Assembly: GCA_030263615.1 (NCBI GenBank)
Contig: SZPH01000042.1
Location: 1-28,380, forward strand
Length of the DNA: 28,380 bases
Direction: 5' to 3'
Origin: Villigracilis sp900696595
Lineage (GTDB): Bacteria; Chloroflexota; Anaerolineae; Anaerolineales; Villigracilaceae
Shown here: positions 20,382 to 27,455 of the stretch, one piece after another
Layout of the letters: the number at the start of each line of letters is the position of its first letter
Numbering within the stretch: the stretch's first letter is position 1
Translations under genes and position numbers: made by a program
Notes under the pieces: generated by a model
Told to the model about the DNA's origin: nothing
The model's database searches: none
What the model saw: only the letters and a program-made list of their open reading frames with translations

Positions 20382-22474
20382 TCCAGGGGGACTAATTCGT
20401 TAACATTCGGAAGGAAAATCTGATTATAGTCATGGGCATGGTAGCTGTTTTGCGTGATGAGCAGAATCATGAGCGTGTCGCTTCCATGTTTCGCAAAAGC
20501 CATATCAACAGGATTGCCCTGGGACGCGGCTCGATAGAGCGTCCACGCGAGATGGGCGGTTTGCCTGTCGCCGACCTTTTCAGCGGGTTGGTCGAATCCC
20601 TGCCCGTCGAGAAAGTCGGCGCGCAGTTTTTCCACCCATTCCGCTTCGGACATTGGGCTGCGTTGAATGTGAATTTGCGGTATCTCTCCTGGGTAGTTAA
20701 TGAATTGCCCGATCCCGCTGGATTCCCAATACGGAGGCACAAATGCCAGGAGGTTATATTCCTGGATCATCACAGGTTTCAGGTTGGAGGTGGAGACGGG
20801 CGGTTGAGAAACATTGAACGGAATGGGGTTCGATCCGTTCATACACGCCATGTCTGGCGGCGCGTTTGGCTCGCGTAAAAAAGACGCAAGGATTATCAGG
20901 GGGCAGTTTTCGTAATAGCTGTAATAGTTGAATGTAAGAGCGTATCCCTCGTAGGGGAATTCGACCAGGTATTCATGCGTCAGGCGCTCGGCCAGTTGAT
21001 GGGCGAATATTGCGGGCGTTCTTGTGTCGTATCGCCCCGCCAAAATCAAGGTAGGGATTGCGGAGTGAAGCGCTTCGTTTTCGCCTTCGGCCGGGGGGGC
21101 AATATCCCACATTCCGCAAAGTTCGAAGATGGTCGCATCCAGTCTTTCGATGGGGTTTGCAAAAACCTGGTCGTGGCAGTGGGTTGCGACATAGGCGCCG
21201 ACTTCAACCCAACCCTGGAACATGAAAAATTGAGGCAAAACCCCGTCGAACACATTTGAGAAGTCGCCGTTGTAAACGCGATAAATAAAATTTGGAACGT
21301 CGGAACGGGTTTGCGCGTCGTTCATATTCCAAAGAACGGCGTCGCGAAACACAGCGCCGTCTAAATCGTGCGAGTAGTATGTGGCAAAAACATCGAAAGA
21401 TTTTATTTTTGCCGATGCAGGGTACGGTTGGGCGTCAAGAATGGCGATGCCCTCGTTGTAAACGCCCTCCAAATTGGGAAACGCGGAGGAACATGCCGGG
21501 TCCGCCGCGCACTCGGCAAACAATTGCCCGATCAGCCGATTCTGTTCGCCGCTGATGTCCACGCGCAACATTTGAGAGTCGAGCGGGACGACGGAATCGA
21601 GCGCCGCGCTGCGGACTATTTCGGGATATTCCCGCATGACAAACTGCGCGATTCGAGTCCCGTATCCAACCCCGTATAGATTTGCCTGCTGGTACCCAAG
21701 CGCCCGAATGACATCCCGCGCGTCCGCCGCCATATTGGGCGACGTATAAGCGGAGGGGGTTATGCCCATCAGGTTGAAATTGCTCTTGCAGGTTGCAAAC
21801 GCCCCCTGATAGTATGCGGCTTTCTGGTCTACAGGCAGTTCGCCGTTTAGGTCGCTTTGAAAGGTGGTCAGAATATTGTCGCATACCATAGCCGGGATCG
21901 AGCGTCCCGTGCCGCGCGTATCGAATGCGATGAAGTCGCGCTCTTCGATGATTGGGGCAATGACGGTATCGAAAATGCTGAGACTCAGAGAGATCGCCTG
22001 TCCATCGGGCGTGCCATACAGAAACAGCGTCGGGTCCGGTTTGGGGGAGTTGCTGACACTGTGGTAAATTGCAACAGCCAGTTGAATGGTGTCGCCCAGA
22101 TTTCCATTTCGATCTTCTGGAACTTTTACATATCCGCAGGTGACTTGCGCTTCTTCCGGTTTCTTAAATTGACATTCGCCAGGCTCGAAGATGGGCGCAT
22201 ACGCTGGCGTTGAAGTGACGGCGGGCAGAGTTGCCGTTACCGGCAAAGGAGTGGGCGCGGATGGCGGAAAAGCCGTCTGTTGAAATAATAAATATCCGAT
22301 GATGGACAGACAGGCAAACGAGACAATTCCCACCCCGGCAAGAATCCACCATTGAAGCGCGTTCCCTTTTTGCCGTTTCTTCGCAATAGGCTTGCGCGGC
22401 TGGATGGGCGCAGAGTTTTGCAGGTTTGCGTTTTTCTCAAATAACTCTTTTTCCGAGCGGGTATGCGGGCGCAT
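20378..22474 (-). CDS. Exported alpha/beta-hydrolase homologue lacking catalytic Ser and His
   Basis: About 698 residues. A polar N-terminus and one membrane helix (about 44-64) anchor an outside domain after a Pro/Thr linker. The body matches the proline-iminopeptidase/TAP-like alpha/beta-hydrolase family: FIAFDTRGTGRS, ANLYGVGYGTRIAQFVMREYP and the C-terminal TLILAGRYDTRTPA. The nucleophile elbow, normally GxSYG, reads GVGYG, so the Ser is Gly (near residue 270). The catalytic His position, normally GHG, reads EGYAL. The oxyanion motif GGPGG reads YGTPDG. The Asp of GRYD remains. About 140 further residues form a domain I do not recognise. Start ATG 22474 has GGAG upstream from a heptamer repeat. 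Probably a binding protein, not a peptidase. Confidence 0.85.
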   Translation of the reverse strand: MRPHTRSEKELFEKNANLQNSAPIQPRKPIAKKRQKGNALQWWILAGVGIVSFACLSIIGYLLFQQTAFPPSAPTPLPVTATLPAVTSTPAYAPIFEPGECQFKKPEEAQVTCGYVKVPEDRNGNLGDTIQLAVAIYHSVSNSPKPDPTLFLYGTPDGQAISLSLSIFDTVIAPIIEERDFIAFDTRGTGRSIPAMVCDNILTTFQSDLNGELPVDQKAAYYQGAFATCKSNFNLMGITPSAYTSPNMAADARDVIRALGYQQANLYGVGYGTRIAQFVMREYPEIVRSAALDSVVPLDSQMLRVDISGEQNRLIGQLFAECAADPACSSAFPNLEGVYNEGIAILDAQPYPASAKIKSFDVFATYYSHDLDGAVFRDAVLWNMNDAQTRSDVPNFIYRVYNGDFSNVFDGVLPQFFMFQGWVEVGAYVATHCHDQVFANPIERLDATIFELCGMWDIAPPAEGENEALHSAIPTLILAGRYDTRTPAIFAHQLAERLTHEYLVEFPYEGYALTFNYYSYYENCPLIILASFLREPNAPPDMACMNGSNPIPFNVSQPPVSTSNLKPVMIQEYNLLAFVPPYWESSGIGQFINYPGEIPQIHIQRSPMSEAEWVEKLRADFLDGQGFDQPAEKVGDRQTAHLAWTLYRAASQGNPVDMAFAKHGSDTLMILLITQNSYHAHDYNQIFLPNVNELVPLD

Positions 22475-22475
22475 T

Positions 22476-22523
22476 ATTTCTCCAATCTCCAATTACCAAC
22501 CCTTCGGCAAGTTCAGGGCAAGT
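22476..22523. repeat. Heptamer units plus palindromic repeat between two exported-protein genes
   Basis: AATCTCC and AATTACC units (about 22483-22497) join directly to a copy of the element AACCCTTCGGCAAGTTCAGG, continuing to 22523. The minus-strand complement of the heptamers provides the GGAGA ribosome binding site of the downstream gene. Related copies lie at 24211-24230 and, in frame, in xseA at 26721-26747. Confidence 0.7.
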
Positions 22524-22541
22524 TTCCAATCACCGCTCCTC

Positions 22542-24173
22542 CTACTTTGCCCCCTCCGGCGCGACGTAACGAATCACCCAACTGCCGTCGCCCTGGTTGG
22601 TTACGTAGGAATATGGCGTCGCCACGAAGAACCATGTTTTGCCCGGCTTGAGCGGCGCGGGATTCCCGTCCGCATCCACGAAATAGATCGGGCGGGGCAA
22701 CCCGGTTTCTTTTTCGTATTCGCGCGCCTTCATGCTCCAGCGAATATCATGCTTCATCCCGTCGCGGAAGAGGACGGCAAAGCCGCCGCCGCCGGGTTCG
22801 AGATTCCAATCCAGCAACGTGCGAATCGGAGTTTGCTGATATTCAAAAACCTCCTGTTCGACGAACAGCACGACGATGTTTTCAAATTGTAATTGCCTGC
22901 CGGTCAGGCGGTCAATCTCGGCGTGAAGTTTTCCTTCATTCTCCGGCGTGGTATCGTCCACATAGCGCCAGTACGAAGCGGAGAGCGGATCGTAAACCCA
23001 CGCGGCTTGGTTGAGTCTCGCCGCATAGGATTTGATTATGTTCGCGGGCAGTCCGCCGGGCGGGGGCGTCTCTGAAAATGCGTTGCTCGCGTAGTTGAAT
23101 TCATCCGAATTCGATTCGCGGTTCTCCTCCGCCAGCGAGATCATCTTTTCGATGGTCAGCATCGCGCCGCCGCTGGCTTCGTCGTGCGGGACGAGATAAC
23201 ACTGCGGCAGCATCGGTAAAATCTCCGGCGAGGCGGAAGCGAAGATGAAACACGAGTTCAGGAACATCTCGTGGATGTCAATGTAAAGCAAACGTCCGGA
23301 GCGAATCGGTCCGACCTCGGCAGGCGGCGGTTGGGCGGATTCGTTGAAGGGTGGATTCGTCTCCTCGGACGGGATCAGGCCCGCGTCCAGATAAAGAAGC
23401 GTGGATTTAAAATCCGCCTCAGCCCGACCCGAATCCGAATCGGCGTCGCTGTCTTTATCCTCGTCCCCGATGTTTTTCTTCGTAAATTTCAGCCATGCCG
23501 GAATCTTGAACTCGACGATGTATTTTGCAGGCTCGACGTTGAACCCGTAATAACCGTTGGAATCGGTCGTCGTTTGTTGCAGGGCGTTCCCGTTTTCATC
23601 CAATAGATTTACGCACACGCCGCCGACTCCCTTTTCATAATCCTCCTGAATCCCGTTTTGATTTTCGTCGAGCCAGACGCGGTTGCCGAGTATGAACGAG
23701 GTTTGCGCAAACGGTTCGCGCCGCGGAGCGCAATCGCCGGGGATCGGAAGTTCGGGCTGGGGAAATGCGCCGTAAAAAATTGCGAGGAAACGCGTGGCGC
23801 CTTCGGTGATGTAAAACTCGAAGACCCACGGCGCGAATGAAAGTCCCGCCTGCGGGCGCGCGGCAACCGGAAAATGTGAAATGGACAAAGCGACCGCTGG
23901 CGTGTCGAACAGGTTTGGGTCTTCGACCTCCAACCCTGAAAGCGGGTTGACGTTCGGCGGAAAGTCTTCGCGCTCGGGGCCATAAATTGCGGGCGTGGAA
24001 AACCCCTGCGGAGTCGGCGTGAGACTCATCGTCGGCGTTCCAGGAATGGATGAAGGAATCTCCGTAAACGTAACAGTCGGCGTGACTGCATCCTCCCGGC
24101 CGCCGCAAGACAGGATCGTCGCCCCTGCAATCAAAAGCCATAGATTTAAAAATTTTTTTCTGGAATCCTTCAT
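22542..24173 (-). CDS. DUF3048 (YerB-like) lipoprotein with inserted SdrD B-like domain
   Basis: A 543-residue exported lipoprotein: basic N-terminus, hydrophobic segment and Cys23 in ILSC, followed by a Pro/Thr linker. The DUF3048 N-terminal domain starts at about 76 (NPLSGLEVEDPNLF, ARPQAGLSFAPWVFEF, ITEGATRFLAIFYG). It is interrupted at about 160-265 by an SdrD B-like (Cna-B-type) module: LGNRVWLDENQNGIQ, then GVCVNLLDENG and TDSNGYYGFNV, with a DSDADSDSG stretch. It resumes at VGPIRSGRLLYIDI. The DUF3048 C-terminal domain follows (LTGRQLQFENIVVLFVEQEV, GKTWFFVATP). The biochemical role of DUF3048 is unknown. GGAGATTGA before the ATG is the ribosome binding site. Confidence 0.88.
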   Translation of the reverse strand: MKDSRKKFLNLWLLIAGATILSCGGREDAVTPTVTFTEIPSSIPGTPTMSLTPTPQGFSTPAIYGPEREDFPPNVNPLSGLEVEDPNLFDTPAVALSISHFPVAARPQAGLSFAPWVFEFYITEGATRFLAIFYGAFPQPELPIPGDCAPRREPFAQTSFILGNRVWLDENQNGIQEDYEKGVGGVCVNLLDENGNALQQTTTDSNGYYGFNVEPAKYIVEFKIPAWLKFTKKNIGDEDKDSDADSDSGRAEADFKSTLLYLDAGLIPSEETNPPFNESAQPPPAEVGPIRSGRLLYIDIHEMFLNSCFIFASASPEILPMLPQCYLVPHDEASGGAMLTIEKMISLAEENRESNSDEFNYASNAFSETPPPGGLPANIIKSYAARLNQAAWVYDPLSASYWRYVDDTTPENEGKLHAEIDRLTGRQLQFENIVVLFVEQEVFEYQQTPIRTLLDWNLEPGGGGFAVLFRDGMKHDIRWSMKAREYEKETGLPRPIYFVDADGNPAPLKPGKTWFFVATPYSYVTNQGDGSWVIRYVAPEGAK

Positions 24174-24210
24174 TCAATCTCCATGTCCATCAACCCCCAA
24201 CCCCAACCCA

Positions 24211-24230
24211 TCAATCATGCTCAGGGTAAA
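24211..24230. repeat. Partial copy of the CTCAGGG palindromic repeat
   Basis: TCAATCATGCTCAGGGTAAA corresponds to the right half of the element in xseA and at 22498-22523. It joins directly to the heptamer tract that follows. Confidence 0.5.
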
Positions 24231-24354
24231 TTACCAATTACCAATCTCCAATCTCTATTCTCCATTCTCCATTCTCCATTCTCTATTCTCCATTCTCCAT
24301 TCTCTATTCTCTATTCTCTATCCCCCATTCTCTATTCTCTATTCTCCATTCCCT
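24229..24354. repeat. Heptamer tandem repeat, 17 units, between HIT and DUF3048 genes
   Basis: Seventeen full 7-bp units run from 24229 to 24347 in exact register: AATTACC twice, AATCTCC, AATCTCT, then mostly ATTCTCC/ATTCTCT with one ATCCCCC. A partial ATTCCC unit follows. The tract contains the stop codon of the HIT gene (24339-24341) and encodes that protein's last residues. Confidence 0.95.
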
Positions 24355-24836
24355 ACCTCCCAAAACCCCTCCCTCACCCGTTTATACGTATCCTCCAGCG
24401 CTTCGGGTAATACCCGCGTCCCTCCCACTGCGGACATAAAATTTGTATCGCCAGCCCAGCGCGGGACGATGTGAATGTGGATGTGTCCCAGCACGCCCGC
24501 GCCTGCGGCTTCTCCCATGTTGATGCCGACGTTGAAGGAATGCGTCCTGTATATTTTGCGCAGAACGGTTGTGCAACGCGAGGTCAATTCCATCATCTCG
24601 GCGCGGGTTTCGGGAGTCAGTTCTTCGAGGGTGGAAATATGCTCGAAGGGAAGCGCCATCAGATGTCCGCTCGCGTAGGGATAGCGGTTGAGGATCACGT
24701 ACGCGTTTTTCCCGCGGAAGGCGATCAGGTTTTCGGGGCTGTCTGTCATGGTTTGCGCGTTGCAGAAGACGCAGCCGTCTGCTTTGGTGTGATTTTCGAT
24801 GTATGTCATACGCCAGGGTGACCAGAGGTGTTTCAT
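24339..24836 (-). CDS. HIT-family nucleotide hydrolase
   Basis: A 165-residue histidine-triad protein. The triad HIHIHIVPR (His118, His120, His122) is complete. A CVFC motif (residues 22-25) suggests a zinc site together with other residues, as in Fhit/Ap4A-phosphorylase-like members. Such enzymes hydrolyse or transfer nucleoside monophosphates from dinucleoside polyphosphates. RYPYASGHLMALPFEH is the family's usual strand before the triad. The last seven residues (EVGNGE and part of W) are encoded in the heptamer tract. No Shine-Dalgarno is present; TATCTT (24844-24849) ends 7 nt before the ATG, so the mRNA may be leaderless. Confidence 0.94.
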   Translation of the reverse strand: MKHLWSPWRMTYIENHTKADGCVFCNAQTMTDSPENLIAFRGKNAYVILNRYPYASGHLMALPFEHISTLEELTPETRAEMMELTSRCTTVLRKIYRTHSFNVGINMGEAAGAGVLGHIHIHIVPRWAGDTNFMSAVGGTRVLPEALEDTYKRVREGFWEVGNGE

Positions 24837-24850
24837 GAGGGGAAAGATAA

Positions 24851-24899
24851 AGGATGAAGGGTGAAGGATGAAGAAAGTAATCAGTTATCAGTTATCAGT
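24851..24899. repeat. Heptamer repeat upstream of the HIT gene, seven units
   Basis: AGGATGA, AGGGTGA, AGGATGA, AGAAAGT, AATCAGT, TATCAGT, TATCAGT: two different unit families fused without a change of period. It lies at the promoter side of the HIT gene. Confidence 0.75.
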
Positions 24900-25055
24900 G
24901 AGCGGAGGGTGGTTGAAGGGACGGGAGAACTTGCATAGGGGGATTTTAGCAGAGAAATGTCGGCATTGGATACTTCGGCTTCGGCGAAAAATTTGGGAGA
25001 TTATAATGTCTCGAACTTGCAGAGGTTTTATCTCCCGTGTCAAAAGGAGTCGAAC

Positions 25056-25241
25056 ATGGACGGAACGGTTATCGCGGTCAGCAAAAGCGCGGATTACACG
25101 TTCAGCAAGCCCAATCAGGGGAATATCATCCGTAAGGCGGGGATTATGAGCATTGTGCTGGTCGGCGGGGAGGTGTTCCCGGACGACCCGATCCGAATCG
25201 AATATCCGCCCGGGCCGCATGTGGGGTTGGATGTGGTGTAA
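25056..25241 (+). pseudogene. MOSC-domain gene with internal deletion
   Basis: A 61-codon frame with an excellent AAGGAG site 6 nt before the ATG. The first 20 residues (GTVIAVSKSADYTFSKPNQ) match the start of stand-alone MOSC proteins of about 170 residues. The rest (GNIIRKAGIMSIVLVGGEV, then PDDPIRIEYPPGPH) matches their extreme C-terminus. The central portion, about 110 residues with the conserved Cys and the sulfur-carrier core, is absent, and the join is in frame. MOSC domains transfer sulfur, as in molybdenum cofactor sulfurase. The product cannot be a functional MOSC protein, although it may still be translated. Confidence 0.75.
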
Positions 25242-25297
25242 TTCCCGCGCGGATACGGCTTCTTCAAAATCGGGAATTTCCTGCCTGAGAATCGCCG

Positions 25298-25326
25298 TTG
25301 ACAGCCGTGCAGAAAAATGATATTCT
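25298..25326 (+). promoter_or_regulatory. Consensus promoter of the RHH/PIN toxin-antitoxin operon
   Basis: TTGACA (25298-25303), a 17-bp spacer and TATTCT (25321-25326). The predicted start is near 25333, 18 nt before the antitoxin ATG. Confidence 0.85.
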
Positions 25327-25333
25327 GCACGGC
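25304..25333. promoter_or_regulatory. Palindromic operator overlapping the toxin-antitoxin promoter
   Basis: GCCGTGCAGAA (25304-25314) and TTCTGCACGGC (25323-25333) are perfect 11-bp inverted repeats with an 8-nt spacer. The palindrome covers the promoter spacer, the -10 box and the start site. It is the expected binding site for the ribbon-helix-helix antitoxin encoded 18 nt downstream. Confidence 0.8.
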
Positions 25334-25350
25334 AACAAGGACAAACCAAT

Positions 25351-25596
25351 ATGCAAGAGACAAAATTGACCATCCGCCTGCCGCGCAAGTTATTGGACAA
25401 TGCCAAGCGATATGCGCGCCAGCAAAACACCACTTTGACCAACCTCATCAGCGAATACCTGGTTCAAATTCCCGCGCCAGTACCCGCCCTGGATCGCGCG
25501 CCGATCGTTCGCAGGCTTTCAGGAACGCTTTCCAAAAATGTTTCCATAGAGGATTACAAACAGCGCCTGGCGGAAAAATATGGCGCAAAAAATTAA
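25351..25596 (+). CDS. Ribbon-helix-helix antitoxin (VapB-like)
   Basis: An 81-residue antitoxin. The N-terminus (KLTIRLPRKLLDNAKRYARQ, then TTLTNLISEYL) is a ribbon-helix-helix DNA-binding domain. The tail (SIEDYKQRLAEKYG) is a typical toxin-binding segment. It should neutralise the PIN toxin and repress its own promoter at the palindrome 25304-25333. It overlaps the toxin gene by 17 nt, which implies translational coupling. Confidence 0.9.
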   Translation: MQETKLTIRLPRKLLDNAKRYARQQNTTLTNLISEYLVQIPAPVPALDRAPIVRRLSGTLSKNVSIEDYKQRLAEKYGAKN

Positions 25597-26008
25597 AGTC
25601 TTTTTCGACCTGAACATCATTTTGGATGTTTTACAGGAGCGCGAATCGTTTTATGAAATTTCCGCGCAATTACTTGCCCATGCCGAGACGGGGAAAATTC
25701 AGGGGTTTATTGCCCCACATTCGCTGACCACCCTGTTTTACCTGATTCAAAAAGACCAATCATCCGCCCATGCAAAGGTGACAATCACCAACTTGCTGCA
25801 AATCCTCAAAGTCGCCGCGGTGGATCAATCCAGCATCGAACAGGCGTTGAGCCTGCCCTACAAGGACTTTGAAGACGCTGTGCAAATGACGGCGGCTCTC
25901 CAATGCAAAGCCGATTATCTCGTCACGCGCAATGTAAAAGATTTCCGCCCCGCGCCAGTACCCGTCATTCAGCCGAGCGAGTTGCTGGCGCTGATTTCAA
26001 CGATGTGA
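25580..26008 (+). CDS. PIN-domain toxin (VapC-like, PIN_3 type)
   Basis: A 142-residue PIN domain. Asp10 (FFDLNIILDVL), Asp99 (FEDAVQ) and Asp121 (TRNVKDF) form the visible acidic site; the second-position Glu of classic VapC is not clear in SLTTLFYLI, as is usual in the PIN_3 subgroup. It is predicted to be a ribonuclease toxin controlled by the overlapping antitoxin. It differs from the PIN toxin at 18916-19341 in subgroup and in antitoxin type, so the two systems are not duplicates. Confidence 0.9.
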   Translation: MAQKIKVFFDLNIILDVLQERESFYEISAQLLAHAETGKIQGFIAPHSLTTLFYLIQKDQSSAHAKVTITNLLQILKVAAVDQSSIEQALSLPYKDFEDAVQMTAALQCKADYLVTRNVKDFRPAPVPVIQPSELLALISTM

Positions 26009-26062
26009 CCTGTCAAAGCGCTTTCCCTGACAATGATTCCAATGAAATGATGGCGACTGTAG

Positions 26063-26114
26063 ATTACGCATCACGAATCACGCATTACTCGCTTCCAGCC
26101 ATTCCCCATTCCCG
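26063..26114. repeat. Short heptamer repeats before xseA
   Basis: ATTACGC, ATCACGA, ATCACGC, ATTACTC (26063-26090) and, after a gap, ATTCCCC, ATTCCCG (26101-26114). They occupy most of the 130-nt gap between the toxin gene and xseA. Confidence 0.6.
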
Positions 26115-26138
26115 CGTTTTCGATTATCCTTTTTCCCA

Positions 26139-27365
26139 ATGCAGCCCAGCCTTTTTACCGAAACGCTGACCGTTTCCCAACTCACCTTCCGCATTCGCAA
26201 ACTGCTCGAGGACAATCCCGAACTTCAGGATGTGTGGGTGACGGGCGAGGTCTCGAACCTGTCGCGCCCGGCGTCGGGTCACATCTACTTCACGCTCAAA
26301 GATAAGAACGCCTCCCTGCGCTGTGTGATGTGGAAGTCCGATGCGGCGCGGACACGCCCCAACTTGCAGGATGGCGCGGCTGTCGAAGCGCATGGCAAGA
26401 TCGCGGTTTACGAACCGCAGGGACAGTATCAACTCATCGTCAATCTCATCCGTCCCAAAGGCGAAGGCGCGTTGTTTCAGGAATTTGCGCGACTCAAGGC
26501 GCAACTCGAAGCCGAGGGACTCTTCGACCCGGAGCGCAAACGTCCCATCCCCGAACTGCCGCGCAGGATCGGCGTCGTCACATCCGCGACCGGCGCGGCG
26601 TTGCGCGATATTCTCAACACACTGCGAAGACGACTGCCGCTCGTCGAAGTCATACTTGCGCCTGCCCCTGTTCAGGGAGTTGATGCCCCGCCTGCGCTTG
26701 TCAACGCGCTCCATTCTCTCAACCCTTCGACAATGCTCAGGGCAGGTCTCCAATCTCCAGACGTTATCATCCTCGCGCGCGGGGGCGGCTCCATCGAAGA
26801 CTTATGGGCGTTCAACGATGAGCGCGTCGTCCGCGCGGTTGCGGCGTCGCAAATTCCCATCGTCTGCGGAGTGGGCCACGAAACGGATTTCACCCTCTGC
26901 GACTTCGCCGCCGACTTGCGCGCCCCGACTCCCACCGCCGCGGCAGAATTGGCGACTCAAACGACGCTTGAGAATCTCCAATTTCAAATTGCCGATTACC
27001 AAACCCGCCTCGCGGACTTAATCTCGAGCCGGGTCGCCGACCATCAGGCTTTAATTTCCGCCCTGACCGCCCGCCTGCGCTTCGTCTCGCCCGAACGCCG
27101 CATTCAATCCGAACTTCAACTCCTCGACGAACTCTCGCGCCGCGCCTTTTCCGGGTTGACCCACCGCCTGCAGTTACAATCCGCCCGCGTGGACGGCCTG
27201 TCCCGGCGGCTGACTGCCTTGAACCCCGAAGCCATCCTCTCGCGCGGATACGCCATCGTCACGCGAAAGACTGACGGCAGGGTCGTCGCCAAAGTCTCCG
27301 ACGCGAAGGGCGATATGAATGTAAGGGTCGGCGATGGGGAATTTGGAGTAATTCGTAATTCGTAA
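26139..27365 (+). CDS. xseA: Exodeoxyribonuclease VII large subunit
   Basis: A 408-residue subunit of the single-strand-specific exonuclease VII. The N-terminal OB fold (about 1-100: VWVTGEVSNLSRPASGHIYFTLKD) binds ssDNA. The catalytic core has ARGGGSIEDLWAFNDE and GVGHETDFTLCDFAADLRAPTPTAAAE. A coiled-coil C-terminal part binds the small subunit and ends in SRGYAIV. Residues about 192-207 (HSLNPSTMLRAGLQSP) are encoded by a copy of the intergenic repeat material, inserted in frame between VQG and the GRGGG-type motif. The stop TAA lies in a GTAATTC heptamer. No Shine-Dalgarno precedes the ATG; TATCCT ends 8 nt upstream. xseB follows. Confidence 0.95.
   Translation: MQPSLFTETLTVSQLTFRIRKLLEDNPELQDVWVTGEVSNLSRPASGHIYFTLKDKNASLRCVMWKSDAARTRPNLQDGAAVEAHGKIAVYEPQGQYQLIVNLIRPKGEGALFQEFARLKAQLEAEGLFDPERKRPIPELPRRIGVVTSATGAALRDILNTLRRRLPLVEVILAPAPVQGVDAPPALVNALHSLNPSTMLRAGLQSPDVIILARGGGSIEDLWAFNDERVVRAVAASQIPIVCGVGHETDFTLCDFAADLRAPTPTAAAELATQTTLENLQFQIADYQTRLADLISSRVADHQALISALTARLRFVSPERRIQSELQLLDELSRRAFSGLTHRLQLQSARVDGLSRRLTALNPEAILSRGYAIVTRKTDGRVVAKVSDAKGDMNVRVGDGEFGVIRNS
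26712..26759 (+). repeat. Repeat-derived 48-bp segment inside xseA
   Basis: Heptamer-like CATTCTCTC, then AACCCTTCGACAATGCTCAGG and on to 26747, then CTCCAATCTCCA. The same three parts occur in intergenic regions at 22476-22523 and 24211-24256. Here they preserve the reading frame for 16 codons. Confidence 0.8.
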
Positions 27366-27366
27366 T
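27348..27366. repeat. Heptamer GTAATTC repeat at the xseA stop codon
   Basis: GTAATTC at 27348-27354 and 27355-27361, then GTAAT. The xseA stop TAA is 27363-27365, so the final codons (V-I-R-N-S) come from the repeat. Confidence 0.75.
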
Positions 27367-27402
27367 GGCGCGCGATTGCATTGCCGCAACATAAACCGCA
27401 AG

Positions 27403-27444
27403 TTGCAATTCGCGTCTTGCAACTTGCAACTTGTAACTTATATC
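27403..27444. repeat. Heptamer TTGCAAC repeat between xseA and xseB
   Basis: Six 7-bp units in register (TTGCAAT, TCGCGTC, TTGCAAC, TTGCAAC, TTGTAAC, TTATATC), followed directly by TTGGAG, which contains the xseB ribosome binding site. Confidence 0.75.
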
Positions 27445-27455
27445 TTGGAGTTCCC

